Shown: positions 1 through 8,688 of the stretch, piece by piece | How the letters are laid out: each line of letters starts with the position of its first letter | How positions within the stretch are numbered: position 1 is the first letter of the stretch | Assembly (NCBI RefSeq): GCF_013408565.1 | Contig: NZ_JACBZX010000001.1 | Coordinates: forward strand, 2,356,001 to 2,420,000 | Length of the DNA: 64,000 nucleotides | Source of the DNA: Janibacter alkaliphilus | Lineage (GTDB): Bacteria > Actinomycetota > Actinomycetes > Actinomycetales > Dermatophilaceae | Reading direction: 5' to 3' | The notes under the pieces: model-generated | Told to the model about the DNA's origin: nothing | The model's database searches: none | The model's input: the letters and a program-made list of their open reading frames with translations, nothing else | Made by a program: the position numbers and the translations under genes

Positions 1-83
1 GGTCGACGAGCCCGTACGGGAAGCGCGTCGGCCGGCGAGAAGGTGGAGCGCTCGTCAGGGGACGAGTGTGTCGAGCATCCGCG

Positions 84-506
84 TCAGTCGAGCAGCAGGT
101 GCAGGATGCGGGTCAGCTCGGCGCGGTCGGAGTCGCTGAGGTCGGCGAAGACGGCGTCCGCGGCGGCGCGCCGGGCACGCTCCAGCCGGCGGGACATCGA
201 CCGCCCTTCAGCCGTCACGGTGATGACCGTGGCTCGCCGGTCGCCGGGGTCCGGGCTGCGGGTGAGCAGGCTCGCGTCCTGGAGGTGGTCGACCACGTCG
301 GTGACCGACCGGGGGGCGATGCGCAGGGTGCCCGCCAGGTCGCGCAGCCGCATCGGGCCGTCGCGCTCGATGACGCTCAGCGCCCGAGCGTGGTGCGGGG
401 TCATGCCCAAGGGTTCCAGCGCGCCACGCACCTCGCGCCGCAGGCGGCGCGAGACCGCGGGCAGCAGGTCGCCCGGGGTGTCCCGGTGCGCGCGTCCGTC
501 GTCCAT
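84..506 (-). CDS. MarR-family transcriptional regulator
   Basis: 140-aa winged-helix regulator. The start is the ATG at 506; upstream in-frame codons look non-coding. Residues about 30-95 carry the MarR winged helix: LTPHHARAL-type helix, then LRDLAGTLRIAPRSVTDVV as the recognition region, then the wing DPGDRRATVITVTAEG, where the DxRxxxVxLT-like signature is conserved. MarR proteins usually act as dimeric repressors released by small ligands. It is divergent from an ABC exporter at 981, a common pairing for a drug-responsive repressor and its efflux pump, so control of that exporter is the likely role (inference). The intergenic region holds an unusual tandem repeat array (664-847). It lies 7 kb from the carotenoid operon, so a CrtR-type role is possible but unsupported. 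Family certain, target inferred. Confidence 0.9.
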   Translation of the reverse strand: MDDGRAHRDTPGDLLPAVSRRLRREVRGALEPLGMTPHHARALSVIERDGPMRLRDLAGTLRIAPRSVTDVVDHLQDASLLTRSPDPGDRRATVITVTAEGRSMSRRLERARRAAADAVFADLSDSDRAELTRILHLLLD

Positions 507-663
507 GCAGGGAATGCTAGCGACGAGACGCGTGTTGGGCTCATAGTGAGTCAACCTCAGCAAGCGTGCACCGCCACCATCGACCCCTGCACTCGCCCGG
601 ACATCGCACCTCCGCCTCCACCCGGGCAACGCGACTAGTCAACTGCATCTACCGGGGAAGCTC

Positions 664-847
664 CGGCCCCCTTCCCGAATTTGCCCGGGCAGTTGCGGCC
701 CCCTTTGTGATTTGCCGGGCAGTTGCGGCCCCCCTTTGTGATTTGCCCGGGCAGTTGCGGGCACTGTTGCGAATTCGCCCGGGCAGTTGCGGGCCCTGTT
801 GCGAACTTGCCCGGGCAGTTGCGGCCTCCTTCGCGAAGTTGCCGGGT
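664..847. repeat. Tandem array of ~32-bp units, locus 1
   Basis: Five units share the core TTTGCCCGGGCAGTTGCG or a close variant; a sixth partial unit ends in GCCGGGTG. The AGTTG of successive units lies at 691, 721, 753, 785 and 817, giving a period of 30, 32, 32, 32. The filler differs slightly between units (CCCCTTTGTGA or CTGTTGCGAA types) but is not unique as CRISPR spacers would be. The array fills the divergent region between the marR-like gene and the ABC exporter. The same core and period recur at 45877-45999. The central TGCCCGGGCA is palindromic, so protein-binding sites or hairpins are both possible. The rest of 507-980 shows no gene. Confidence 0.85.
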
Positions 848-980
848 GACGCGAAGGGGTGGCTGGGGCGGGTGGCGCGATCGCCCTTGCGGCCCATGAC
901 CTGAACGACGTGTGCGAGCACATGGACGACCTGCGACACAGACCTTCACGACCTTCGACACCTCGACAAGGAGGGTGCCC

Positions 981-2870
981 ATGACCGACACCCAGATCAC
1001 CAGCGGGCGCGCGAGCGCCCGCGCCACCGGCAGCGGGTCGGCTCCCGGCCGTGCTGCCCGCCCCGGAGGGGGCCAGGGTCCGGGCGGGCCCGGTGCCCCG
1101 CGCCGGATCGACCCGGCCGACCGCGCACAGCTGGAGCGCGCCCCGGTGCCTTTCGCCCGGGTTGCCCGCCTCTTCGCGCCCTACCGGCGCCAGCTGGTCC
1201 TCGTGACCCTCATCATCGTGGCGATCTCGATCGTCTCGATGGCCTCGCCCTTCCTCGTCCGCGAGGCGGTGGACGTGGCGATCCCCGAGCAGGACGTCCA
1301 GCTGCTGCTGCTCGTCGTCGCCGGGATGGTCGGAGTCGCGGTGATCACCTCGCTGCTCGGCGTGGTGCAGACCTGGATGTCCGCCGAGGTGGGCCAGCGG
1401 GTGATGCACACGCTGCGCACCCGCCTCTTCGGCCACCTGCAGGGGCAGTCGCTGGGCTTCTTCACCCGCTCCCGCGCCGGCGAGGTGCAGTCACGGCTCA
1501 TCAACGACGTCGGCGGCATGCAGGCGGTCGTGACCACCTCGGCCACCTCGGTGGCCAGCAACCTCACCACGGCGATCGCGACGGCGGTAGCCATGCTGGC
1601 GCTGTCCTGGCGGCTGTCGCTGATCTCCCTGATCGTCGTGCCGCCGGCGATCTGGGTGACCCGCCGGGTCGCCTTGATGCGGCGGGAGATCACCGCAGCC
1701 CAGCAGGCGCGGCTCGCCGACCTGCACGTGCGGATCGAGGAAGGCCTGTCGGTCAGCGGGATCCGCCTGGCGAAGACGATGGGCACCACCCGTCGGGACG
1801 CGGTCCGCTTCGACGAGGTCAGCCACGACCTCATCGACCTCGAGATGCGCAGCCAGCTGGCCGGCCGGTGGCGGATGGCGACGATGCAGATCGTCTTCGC
1901 CGCGATCCCGGCGGCGATCTACCTCGCGGCCGGTCTCCCGGCGACCTCGGGCGGGATGACGATCGGGACGCTCATCGCCTTCACCACCCTGCAGGCGGGC
2001 ATCTTCCGGCCGTTGATGGGGCTGCTCAACGTCGGGGCCCAGTGGGTGAGCTCGATGGCGCTCTTCAGCCGGGTCTTCGAGTACCTGGACCTGGAGCCGG
2101 ACCTGATGCCGCCGAGCGACCCCGTGGACCTCGACCCGGCGCGCGTGCGCGGTGAGGTGACCCTGGACGAGGTCTCGTACCGCTACGACGGCGCCGAGCG
2201 CGACGCGCTCAGCGAGGTCTCGCTCGCGGTGCCCGCGGGTGGGTCGCTGGCGCTGGTCGGGCACACCGGCTCGGGCAAGTCGACCCTGGCCGCGCTGGTG
2301 GCGCGGCTGCACGACCCGACCGGAGGGGCGGTGCGGATCGACGGCGTGGACGTGCGGGACCTCGACCCCGAGGTGCTGGCGCAGATCGTCGGCGTGGTGA
2401 GCCAGGAGACCTACCTGGTGCACGCCAGCGTGCGGGACAACCTGCTGCTGGCTGCGCCGGAAGCGGACGACGCCCGGTTGTGGCGGGCGTTGGCGTCGGC
2501 CCAGGTAGCCGACCTCGTGGCGGCCCTCCCCGAGGGGTTGGACACGCTGGTCGGCTCGCGCGGGTACCGCTTCAGCGGCGGTGAGCAGCAGCGCATCGCG
2601 ATCGCCCGGACGCTGCTGCGCGACCCGAAGGTGCTCGTCCTCGACGAGGCGACCTCGGCCCTCGACAACGAGACCGAACGGGCGCTGCAGCTGGCGATCG
2701 ACACCGTGGCGAAGGGTCGGACGACGATCACCATCGCCCACCGGCTCTCGACGGTGCAGCAGGCGGACCAGATCGTCGTGCTCGACGACGGGCGCGTGGT
2801 CGAGCGGGGCAGCCACGGCGATCTGATCGCGGCTGACGGGGCGTACGCAGGTCTGGCGCTCGCCGCGTAA
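981..2870 (+). CDS. ABC transporter, fused permease and ATP-binding protein (multidrug/lipid exporter type)
   Basis: 629-aa half-transporter of the MsbA/BmrA-like class, expected to work as a membrane homodimer that exports a hydrophobic substrate using ATP. The ATG at 981 is chosen over an upstream in-frame start because AAGGAGGG lies just before it. A Gly/Pro/Arg-rich N-tail precedes six membrane helices (about residues 75-340). The ATPase domain shows Walker A GHTGSGKST near 427, a Q-loop (VVSQET), signature FSGGEQQ near 531, Walker B VLVLDEATSALD near 552 and the switch His in TIAHRLSTV near 586, so it looks catalytically intact. It is divergent from a MarR regulator across the repeat array, which suggests inducible efflux. 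The substrate is unknown. Confidence 0.93.
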   Translation: MTDTQITSGRASARATGSGSAPGRAARPGGGQGPGGPGAPRRIDPADRAQLERAPVPFARVARLFAPYRRQLVLVTLIIVAISIVSMASPFLVREAVDVAIPEQDVQLLLLVVAGMVGVAVITSLLGVVQTWMSAEVGQRVMHTLRTRLFGHLQGQSLGFFTRSRAGEVQSRLINDVGGMQAVVTTSATSVASNLTTAIATAVAMLALSWRLSLISLIVVPPAIWVTRRVALMRREITAAQQARLADLHVRIEEGLSVSGIRLAKTMGTTRRDAVRFDEVSHDLIDLEMRSQLAGRWRMATMQIVFAAIPAAIYLAAGLPATSGGMTIGTLIAFTTLQAGIFRPLMGLLNVGAQWVSSMALFSRVFEYLDLEPDLMPPSDPVDLDPARVRGEVTLDEVSYRYDGAERDALSEVSLAVPAGGSLALVGHTGSGKSTLAALVARLHDPTGGAVRIDGVDVRDLDPEVLAQIVGVVSQETYLVHASVRDNLLLAAPEADDARLWRALASAQVADLVAALPEGLDTLVGSRGYRFSGGEQQRIAIARTLLRDPKVLVLDEATSALDNETERALQLAIDTVAKGRTTITIAHRLSTVQQADQIVVLDDGRVVERGSHGDLIAADGAYAGLALAA

Positions 2871-2893
2871 GGACCCGTTGCCAGGCACCCGGT

Positions 2894-2920
2894 GCCCGGC
2901 CGGCACCTCGTCGGCCGGGC
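2894..2920 (+). terminator. GC-rich hairpin after the ABC exporter
   Basis: Perfect 9-bp stem GCCCGGCCG/CGGCCGGGC with a 9-nt loop, 24 nt after the exporter stop codon. There is no T-tract, as is usual for high-GC actinobacterial terminators. The gene beyond it converges (HNH protein on the minus strand). Confidence 0.5.
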
Positions 2921-3094
2921 CGGCGTCGACGACCGGGCCAGCTGAGCGTGGACGACCGGACCGGCCCAGCGGGGACGGCCGGTGGGGATGACGTCGACGA
3001 TCGAGACTCCCCGTGCCAGACCGCGAAGCCGGTCTCAGGCGCCTCGACGAGACTGGTGCACCGCCGCGGAACATCAGGACACCGAGCGCGTCAG

Positions 3095-4933
3095 CTAGGT
3101 GCGTCGGTGGAACCTGATCGAGACCCGGCGGCGACCAGACCCGGTGGGGGAGCCAGGTATCGATTCCGGATGCCGGCTGTGCTGCCAGTCGGGGTGGTGG
3201 ATGAGCCGATGGTGATGGCCGCAGAGCGGTATCGCGTTGTCGAGGTCGGTGGGCCCGCCGCGCTGCCACGGGGTGAGGTGGTGGATCTCGGTCCAGGCGA
3301 AGGGTCGGTCGCAGCCGTCGGTGGCACAGGAGTCGTAGCGCGTGGTGAGGGCGAGACGCTGGGCGTCGGTGAAGAGTCGGCGGGTGGTGCCGAGGTCGAC
3401 GGGCTGGCTGTCGCCGTCGAGGACCGCAGGGACGATGCCCGCGCCGCAGGCCAGCCGACGGGTCTGGCCGGCGCTGATGTCCTCGCCGGCATCGGTGCGT
3501 CCGACCTTGGTGAGCTCGCCGCGCAGGTCGTCCAGGCGGGTGGTGACGAGCAGGGTGGCCGCGACCTTGTTGTGCAGGTGGTCGGTCGGGAGCCGGTGCA
3601 GCAGGTCGGTGAGGGCCAGGCCGCGGCGGTGCTGCCAGTCGAGCGCGGCTGTCTTGCGTTCCGCCCCGGTGCGGGCCCCGGCGCCCATCGGGCGGGCCGC
3701 GCCTGAGTCGAGGCCGCCGGGTGCGCCAGCCGGGTCGCTGGTGCCTCGTGTCGTCAGGTCGAGCGCGTCCGTGCCAGCAGCTGCGTGTGTGCCTGCGTCG
3801 GCGCGTGTGCCAGCGGCTGCGCCCGTGCCGGTGGTCGTCTGGCCGGTGCCGTGGTGCTGGCGCCGCGGGGCGGTCATGGCGTCGATGATCTTGCGGAGAG
3901 TGGCTCCTGCCGCGTAGGGCACCGTGAAGCGGCCCGTCATGGTGCCGTCGTGGTTGTCGGCGATCCAGAAGCTGGCCTGCTCCTCGGCGCGGTGCTCGTC
4001 GGCGGTGAGGACAGCGTCCTCGTGGGCGTCGACGAGGTCCTGAGGAGGTGGGGGAGCGCACTCGGTGAGGATGCGGCGCGCCTGTCGGCGCAGTCGGGCA
4101 GGGCTGAGGGTCGTCGCCAGCTGCAGCAGCCGATCCTGGCAGGTGGTGCGCTGGGTGGCGGTGGCGTGGTCGGGCAGCTCGTCGAGGGTGCGGGTGATGA
4201 CGCGGGCATGCTCGAGGCTGATCTGCCCCTGCCGGAGCGCTGCGGTGACCGCACCGACCTGTCGGGTCCCCCTCGCGCCGATCTGGCCGCCGTCGCCTGC
4301 CGGTCCTTCGCTGCTGCCGTGATCGCCGCTGGGTGGCTGGTCTTCGGGGCGCGCCTCCCCGCTGCCGCTGCCACCGTCGTCGCCCGAGGTGCCGCTGCTC
4401 GTGGGGTGCTCCTCCGCAGGCGGCTCGGCGTCCAGGGCGATCGCGAGGGCGACGTCGCGGGCCTGGGTGGGGCGGTCGGCGTGGGTGGTGCTCGCGGCCC
4501 ACGAGCCGGTGTCGGTGTGCCCGGTCCTGGCCGCGACGTCGGCGCGCTCGGCGGCGGCGAGCACGGCGAGCCGGACCGCGTCGACCCGTCTCCCGAGGCG
4601 TTCGACCTCGCCCAGTCGCGCCCGCAGCGACGCGCCACCCGCCTGAGGCGACGTCCGGCCTGGGGCGCCCCTCCCCGTTCGTCCCACGCCGCCCTGATCC
4701 ACTGACCCTGCCCGCGTCTCGGCGGCGGCGACCGCAGCGAGCATCCGGTCCAGCACCGCGTGCGCCTCGCGGGTCACCTCGTCCAGAGTCTCGACCGGCA
4801 GCGCGTCGTCAACGGGCGGTCCACCAGCGGCGCCGTTCGCCGCACACGTCCGCGGCGCCAGCTCACCACGTCGCGCCCGCAGCACAGCCCGGAAGCTGTG
4901 CCGCTGCACCGACGGAGTGGGGATCGCTGTCAT
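3095..4933 (-). CDS. DUF222 (13E12-repeat family) protein with C-terminal HNH endonuclease domain
   Basis: 612-aa protein. The N-terminal half is the actinobacterial DUF222/13E12 domain (helical; GQISLEHARVI and LRRQARRIL-type segments). The middle is a variable Gly/Ala/Thr-rich stretch. The C-terminus carries an HNH nuclease fold near residues 530-580, with DSCATDGCDRPFAWTEIHH followed by LDNAIPLCGHHHRLIHH, giving both Cys pairs and the His residues. The family is multicopy in mycobacteria and relatives and its function is unresolved; DNA cleavage is likely from the HNH motif only. The ATG at 4933 is preferred to the ATG at 4954 because the latter lies inside an SOS box and the -10 element would place transcription start at 4933. 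Several 13E12 genes of M. tuberculosis are known LexA targets, matching this promoter. Confidence 0.9.
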   Translation of the reverse strand: MTAIPTPSVQRHSFRAVLRARRGELAPRTCAANGAAGGPPVDDALPVETLDEVTREAHAVLDRMLAAVAAAETRAGSVDQGGVGRTGRGAPGRTSPQAGGASLRARLGEVERLGRRVDAVRLAVLAAAERADVAARTGHTDTGSWAASTTHADRPTQARDVALAIALDAEPPAEEHPTSSGTSGDDGGSGSGEARPEDQPPSGDHGSSEGPAGDGGQIGARGTRQVGAVTAALRQGQISLEHARVITRTLDELPDHATATQRTTCQDRLLQLATTLSPARLRRQARRILTECAPPPPQDLVDAHEDAVLTADEHRAEEQASFWIADNHDGTMTGRFTVPYAAGATLRKIIDAMTAPRRQHHGTGQTTTGTGAAAGTRADAGTHAAAGTDALDLTTRGTSDPAGAPGGLDSGAARPMGAGARTGAERKTAALDWQHRRGLALTDLLHRLPTDHLHNKVAATLLVTTRLDDLRGELTKVGRTDAGEDISAGQTRRLACGAGIVPAVLDGDSQPVDLGTTRRLFTDAQRLALTTRYDSCATDGCDRPFAWTEIHHLTPWQRGGPTDLDNAIPLCGHHHRLIHHPDWQHSRHPESIPGSPTGSGRRRVSIRFHRRT

Positions 4934-4939
4934 GCACCT

Positions 4940-4968
4940 ACTGTACTCGAACATATGTACGAACGCAA
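4940..4968 (-). promoter_or_regulatory. Leaderless promoter with LexA (SOS) box filling the spacer
   Basis: On the minus strand, -35 TTGCGT (4968-4963) and -10 TACAGT (4945-4940) are 17 bp apart. The spacer holds TCGTACATATGTTCGA (4962-4947), which matches the actinobacterial SOS box TCGAAC-N4-GTTCGA at all but one position. Seven bases after the -10 is the ATG at 4933, so the transcript should be leaderless. LexA bound here would block RNA polymerase directly. Confidence 0.8.
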
Positions 4969-5045
4969 GAGATGGTGCGGGCGGTGGATCAAGGTTCCTG
5001 CCACGAGGCTAGAGCCGACCACCGACAGCCCGGCACACTGGCGTC

Positions 5046-5870
5046 ATGCGCGACACCGACCTTCGCACCTACCCCGTGAAGTCCCTCGCCGGCCAGTCCG
5101 TCGAGACCGCGGTGGTACACCGGTGGGGACTGGCCGGTGACCGCCGCTGGGGGCTGGTCGACGAGGCGGGGGAGAAGCTCAACGGCATCCGTCACCCCGC
5201 GCTGCTCGGGCTCGGCGCGCAGAGCCACGACGACGGCTCGGTGACGATCCGCGCAGGGAGCCAGACCCGCACCGTCTCCCCACCTGCAGAGGGTGCGCTC
5301 GCCCCCGTCGTCGGCAGCCCCGGGGCCCAGGTGCGGCACCTCGCCCCGAGCGAGAGTCACGCCGACGCCTGGCTCAGCGAGCGGGCCGGTCGGCCGGTGC
5401 GCCTGGTCTGGCAGCCGGACCCGACCTCACGACCCATCCCCAGCGAGCACGGCGGCCAGGTCGGCGATGCGCTCAACCTCTCTTGGTCCGGTCCGCTGCT
5501 GATGTGCTCCCGGGCCTCGCTCGACCAGCTGCAGACCTGGGCCGACGCCGAGGCGGCTGAGCGGGGCGAGGCGCGGACCGGGCTGAGCATGTGGCGGTTC
5601 CGCCCGAACGTCGTCGTCGACGGCGGGACGCCCTTCGCCGAGGAGACCTGGCAGGAGGTGCGGATCGGTGGTCAGGCCTACCGGGTCACCGAGCGCTGCG
5701 ACCGCTGCGTGGTCACGACGATCGACCCCACCAGCCTGGCGAAGGGGGTGGAGCCTGTCCGCAGCCTCGCCCGGCACCGTCGCCGCGAGGGGAAGGTGTG
5801 GTTCGGCGTCCGGCTGGCACCGACGGGCGAAGGGCGGATCAGCGTCGGTGACGAGGTCGTGGCCTCCTGA
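5046..5870 (+). CDS. MOSC domain-containing protein (molybdenum cofactor sulfurase C-terminal type)
   Basis: 274 aa. The N-terminal beta-barrel domain begins with LRTYPVKSLAGQSVETAVV, the typical opening of MOSC_N (PVKSL). The C-terminal MOSC domain holds the conserved Cys in ERCDRCVVTTIDP, followed by LARHRR and FGVRLAPTGEGRISVGD. This arrangement is that of mARC/YcbX-like proteins, in which the Cys ligates or carries the molybdenum cofactor sulfur and which reduce N-hydroxylated compounds with electron partners. The sequence does not identify the substrate here. It stands alone on the plus strand, with a small unknown gene 39 nt downstream. Family assignment is firm. Confidence 0.88.
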   Translation: MRDTDLRTYPVKSLAGQSVETAVVHRWGLAGDRRWGLVDEAGEKLNGIRHPALLGLGAQSHDDGSVTIRAGSQTRTVSPPAEGALAPVVGSPGAQVRHLAPSESHADAWLSERAGRPVRLVWQPDPTSRPIPSEHGGQVGDALNLSWSGPLLMCSRASLDQLQTWADAEAAERGEARTGLSMWRFRPNVVVDGGTPFAEETWQEVRIGGQAYRVTERCDRCVVTTIDPTSLAKGVEPVRSLARHRRREGKVWFGVRLAPTGEGRISVGDEVVAS

Positions 5871-5909
5871 CGCGGGGCGAGGGCCGCGTCCCGTGCTATC
5901 TCTCGGAGC

Positions 5910-6263
5910 ATGAGCGAGCACCTGCACCTGTGCGCCGGCGTGACCTTCCGCTTCCAGGGCAAGCGGCACACGGTCCGCGACAGCGACCTGACGAAGCTGC
6001 GTGCGATCCTCACCGTGCTGCGCCGCTGCGCCGGGGCACGCACCACCATCACGTACCAGCAGCTGATCGACCAGGCGAGGTTGACTGACACGCCGATCGG
6101 GCTCGGCCGGCCGCTGCACCTCGTCTTCCTCGAGTGCACGCTGGCCGACGAGCCGCCTCTCGATGCTCTGGTCGTCAACACGGCGACGAGCGAGGTGGGG
6201 GAGTCCCACCGCGGCGATGCCGTGGAGCAGCGTGAGCGGGTCTTCGCGCACCACGCCGGGTAG
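5910..6263 (+). CDS. Small protein of unknown function
   Basis: 117 aa, not recognised. The N-terminal half is basic and helical (TKLRAILTVLRRCAG). A segment ITYQQLIDQA then resembles a small HTH or GELA-type helix, and PLDALVVNTATSEVG suggests a beta-strand core. No membrane segment or signal peptide. The start is the ATG at 5910; TATCTC lies 7 nt before it, so leaderless expression is possible. It follows the MOSC gene closely but no functional link is visible. Codon use is typical of neighbouring genes, supporting a real gene. Confidence 0.65.
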   Translation: MSEHLHLCAGVTFRFQGKRHTVRDSDLTKLRAILTVLRRCAGARTTITYQQLIDQARLTDTPIGLGRPLHLVFLECTLADEPPLDALVVNTATSEVGESHRGDAVEQRERVFAHHAG

Positions 6264-6344
6264 CCGCTCGCCAGGTCGCCGCTTCCCAGGTCGCCGCTGA
6301 GACCTGTTCTCGTCGGGTCCTCGAGCCGCCGCACCGTCCATCCC

Positions 6345-7247
6345 TCACTGCACCAGCGGCAGCAGCCCCAGCCCCGCGAAGATCCCGATGACGACGAGCA
6401 TCACGAGCAGCATCCCCACCCACGCGAACCGGTGCGGCCGCGCATAGCGGTAGTGCATTCGCGGCCCCAACGGTGGGAGGATCTCGTTCGCCGCCGACCG
6501 CATGGTGACCCGGTAGCCGATCTCGGTGGCGAAGGGGGTGGCCACGAGGATCGTGCCGAACCACAGGGCGTCGAGCACGTCGTCGTCGAGGTCGAGCAGG
6601 CGACGGCCGACCCCTTCGATCCCCGTGCCGATGACGCAGGTGGTGATCAGCGCCAGGACGAGCGCGGTGAAGGCCGCGCTCAGCTGCCGCTGCAACAGCT
6701 CGGCCCGGGTGAGCAGTGCCGGCGGCTGGGTCGAGACGCGGCTGTCGTCGACGATCACACCCGCCTCCCAGAGCACCCCGACGAGCTCGGGGACCGACGA
6801 CGTCGGCACGTCCAGCCGCGGCGGGTCGCGCCGGACGTGCCACAGCCCGCCGAGCACCCCGACCAGCGCCGCACCGGTCATCACCGCGCTCGGCACGCGC
6901 TGGGCGTAGACCTCCAGGACGAACCAGGGCGCCAGCAGAGCGGCCAGCCCGCAGAGCAGCCAGGTGGTCGCCACCGGCGGATCCGGCTCGGTGGTCACGG
7001 TGTGCAGCGCCGGGCCGGCGACGATGCTGCCCGGCGCCCGCGGCAGCTCGTGCAGGCTGAGCCGCTGCCGGCTGCGGCGCAGCCCCAGGAGATGGAGCGC
7101 GGGGTGCTGCACCCTGCGATGACGTCCCGGCAGGCTCTCGTCCGGTCGTCCCTGCTCGTCCACCGCGACGACGTCGAGCGCCTCGGGGGCGACCCGGACC
7201 TCGACCCCTTCGCTGCGCTGCCAGTCGCGCTGCCGATAGAGGAGCAC
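6345..7247 (-). CDS. Membrane protein, paralog family member B
   Basis: 300 aa from the GTG at 7247. An N-terminal beta-rich domain (VEVRVAPEALDVVAVDEQG) is followed by about five hydrophobic segments: WLLCGLAALLAPWFVL, VMTGAALVGVLGGL, TALVLALITTCVIG, LDALWFGTILVATPF and WVGMLLVMLVVIGIF. The C-terminal motif EIGYRVTMRSAANE..PPLGP..HYRYARP matches [27 protein letters not shown] in the protein at 19497-20435, so the two are paralogs. The reading frame stays open upstream for 35 codons back to the TAG stop of paralog A (7353-7355), with no other usual start codon and no clear ribosome site, so the N-terminus is uncertain. Function unknown. Confidence 0.7.
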   Translation of the reverse strand: MLLYRQRDWQRSEGVEVRVAPEALDVVAVDEQGRPDESLPGRHRRVQHPALHLLGLRRSRQRLSLHELPRAPGSIVAGPALHTVTTEPDPPVATTWLLCGLAALLAPWFVLEVYAQRVPSAVMTGAALVGVLGGLWHVRRDPPRLDVPTSSVPELVGVLWEAGVIVDDSRVSTQPPALLTRAELLQRQLSAAFTALVLALITTCVIGTGIEGVGRRLLDLDDDVLDALWFGTILVATPFATEIGYRVTMRSAANEILPPLGPRMHYRYARPHRFAWVGMLLVMLVVIGIFAGLGLLPLVQ

Positions 7248-7352
7248 CCGGTTCGGGTAGGGGTCGGTCGCCAGCTCGGGCGGGTGCGCGCGACCGGGCA
7301 GCAGCGGGTCGATCCCCGACCGCGGTGTCGCCTCGGCCTCCTCCTGCAGCCG

Positions 7353-8003
7353 CTACCGCCACGCTCGGTCGGCCTCCGCGTCGACGCCCTCGGTCCGCTC
7401 GGCGCTCACGGTGCGGGAGGTGTCCACGGCCGCTCCCTCCTCGCGCACCCGCACCCCGCCCCGCCGGTAGACCGCCACCCCCATCGACACACCGTCGACG
7501 CGGGCAGGTCGACCGGGCCGCATCAGGACGATGAGGGCCAGCGCGCACAGCAGCCCGGCACCGCCGGCGACCAGCGAGACGGCGCGGTCCGACTCGTAGC
7601 TCGCCACCGCCACCAGAGCGACCAGGGCGAGCAGCGCACCCAGCGACCAGCGCAGCAGCCGGTGCGCGGGCGGCTCGTCGACGAGGACCCGTCGGATGTC
7701 GCCGGGGGAGCCGCGGGTGCTGGCCGGGCGCTCATCCAGGCGCAACCTGTCACCGAGCAGCCCGCCTCCTCGGATCCCGGTCACCTCGACCGGACGATCG
7801 CGCTCGACCCTGCCGTCCGCGCGGACGAGCTCGACCCCGTCGGCGACCGCGCGGACCCCGACCCGCTCGTGCTCGAACGACCCCAGCCGCAGGTAGACGG
7901 TGCTCGTCCCGCGCAGGTGCGCCGGACGCTCGACCCACCGATCCGGCGGTACCGCTCTTCCGTCCCCGGCGTCCGCCGAGCCGTGGGGCGACTGCTGCCC
8001 CAT
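7353..8003 (-). CDS. Membrane protein, paralog family member A (short form)
   Basis: 216 aa. The start ATG at 8003 has AGGGGG just upstream. It has the beta-rich domain (VGVRAVADGVELVRADG) and one hydrophobic pair (WSLGALLALVALVAVAS and AVSLVAGGAGLLCALALIVL) found in its two relatives in this window. It stops at an amber codon before the rest of the fold. The next gene on this strand is in the same frame 105 nt later. It is therefore either a short paralog in tandem with B, or the front part of a longer protein broken by a nonsense codon. Because B contains its own copy of the front domain, tandem paralogs seem more likely. It starts 60 nt after idi, so co-transcription with the carotenoid operon is possible. 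Function unknown. Confidence 0.65.
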   Translation of the reverse strand: MGQQSPHGSADAGDGRAVPPDRWVERPAHLRGTSTVYLRLGSFEHERVGVRAVADGVELVRADGRVERDRPVEVTGIRGGGLLGDRLRLDERPASTRGSPGDIRRVLVDEPPAHRLLRWSLGALLALVALVAVASYESDRAVSLVAGGAGLLCALALIVLMRPGRPARVDGVSMGVAVYRRGGVRVREEGAAVDTSRTVSAERTEGVDAEADRAWR

Positions 8004-8062
8004 GTCCCCCTGCCGCCGGATGGTTCGCGGCCCGAGTCTAGGCAGCCCGAAGTCGTGACGGC

Positions 8063-8683
8063 TCAGTCGTCGAGCCGCGCGGCTGCCGGCAGCCCGTCCG
8101 GGCTGGCCGCAGGCGCCGAGAGCGGGTCCGCCGGCAGGGCCGCGACCTGCTCGCGGCACCAGGGCGAGATCCCCCGGGAGCCGTCGAGGACTGACTCGCG
8201 GAAGGTGGCCCACGGTTCCCACACCGCCTCGGCGACCTCCTCGGGGGCAGGCCGCAGCCGACCGGTCGGCCGGGCCACGAAGACCGGGCACATCTCGTGC
8301 TCGACCACCCCGTGCAGCACCGCCCGGTAGCGGAAGCCCGGCAGCAGCAGCCGCAGCCCCTCGATGTCGACGCCCAGCTCCTGACGCACCCGACGGTGCA
8401 CCGCCGTGGTCAGCGGCTCGTCCGGGGCCGGGTGCCCGCAGCAGCTGTTCGTCCACACCCCGGGCCAGGTCCGCTTGTGCAGCGCCCGACGGGTGACGAG
8501 CACCCGTCCGTCGCCGTCGAAGAGGTAGCACGAGAAGGCCAGGTGCAGCGGCGTGGCGTCGTGGTGCACGGTGGCCTTGTCCTGGGTCCCGGTGCGGTGC
8601 CCGTCCTCGTCGAGCAGGACCACCTGCTCGACCGGGCCGTCAGCACGACCCGTCGCGGCCCGGTTCCCGTGCTCGTCGGTCAT
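8063..8683 (-). CDS. idi: Isopentenyl-diphosphate delta-isomerase, type 1
   Basis: 206-aa Nudix-fold enzyme that interconverts IPP and DMAPP in the cytoplasm, supplying the allylic starter for GGPP. It shows the type 1 active-site Cys in WTNSCCGHPAP, the Nudix-like helix AVHRRVRQELGVDI and the metal/acid motif VVEHEMCPVF. The ATG at 8683 is chosen because GAGGAG lies 9 nt upstream. A second ATG at 8692 overlaps the stop codon of the acyltransferase (ATGA), so translation is probably coupled either way. It is the last gene of the carotenoid operon, consistent with precursor supply. Confidence 0.93.
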   Translation of the reverse strand: MTDEHGNRAATGRADGPVEQVVLLDEDGHRTGTQDKATVHHDATPLHLAFSCYLFDGDGRVLVTRRALHKRTWPGVWTNSCCGHPAPDEPLTTAVHRRVRQELGVDIEGLRLLLPGFRYRAVLHGVVEHEMCPVFVARPTGRLRPAPEEVAEAVWEPWATFRESVLDGSRGISPWCREQVAALPADPLSAPAASPDGLPAAARLDD

Positions 8684-8688
8684 GTCCC

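Noticed and set aside
664..847. CRISPR array
   Set aside because: Repeats are regularly spaced, but the sequences between cores are near-copies of each other instead of unique spacers, and no cas gene is present. The same applies to 45877-45999.
639..1436. Minus-strand open frames through the repeat array encoding Asn-Cys-Pro-Gly-type repeats
   Set aside because: These are translations of the DNA repeat; they run into the ABC gene antisense and have no start signal or neighbour-like codon use.
3095..4933. HNH gene as a mobile element or homing endonuclease
   Set aside because: DUF222 architecture marks a host-encoded actinobacterial family; there are no terminal repeats or interrupted host gene.
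6345..8003. One membrane-protein gene broken by an amber mutation
   Set aside because: The downstream part contains its own complete front domain like the paralog at 19497, so two tandem paralogs explain the data better; kept as an alternative only.
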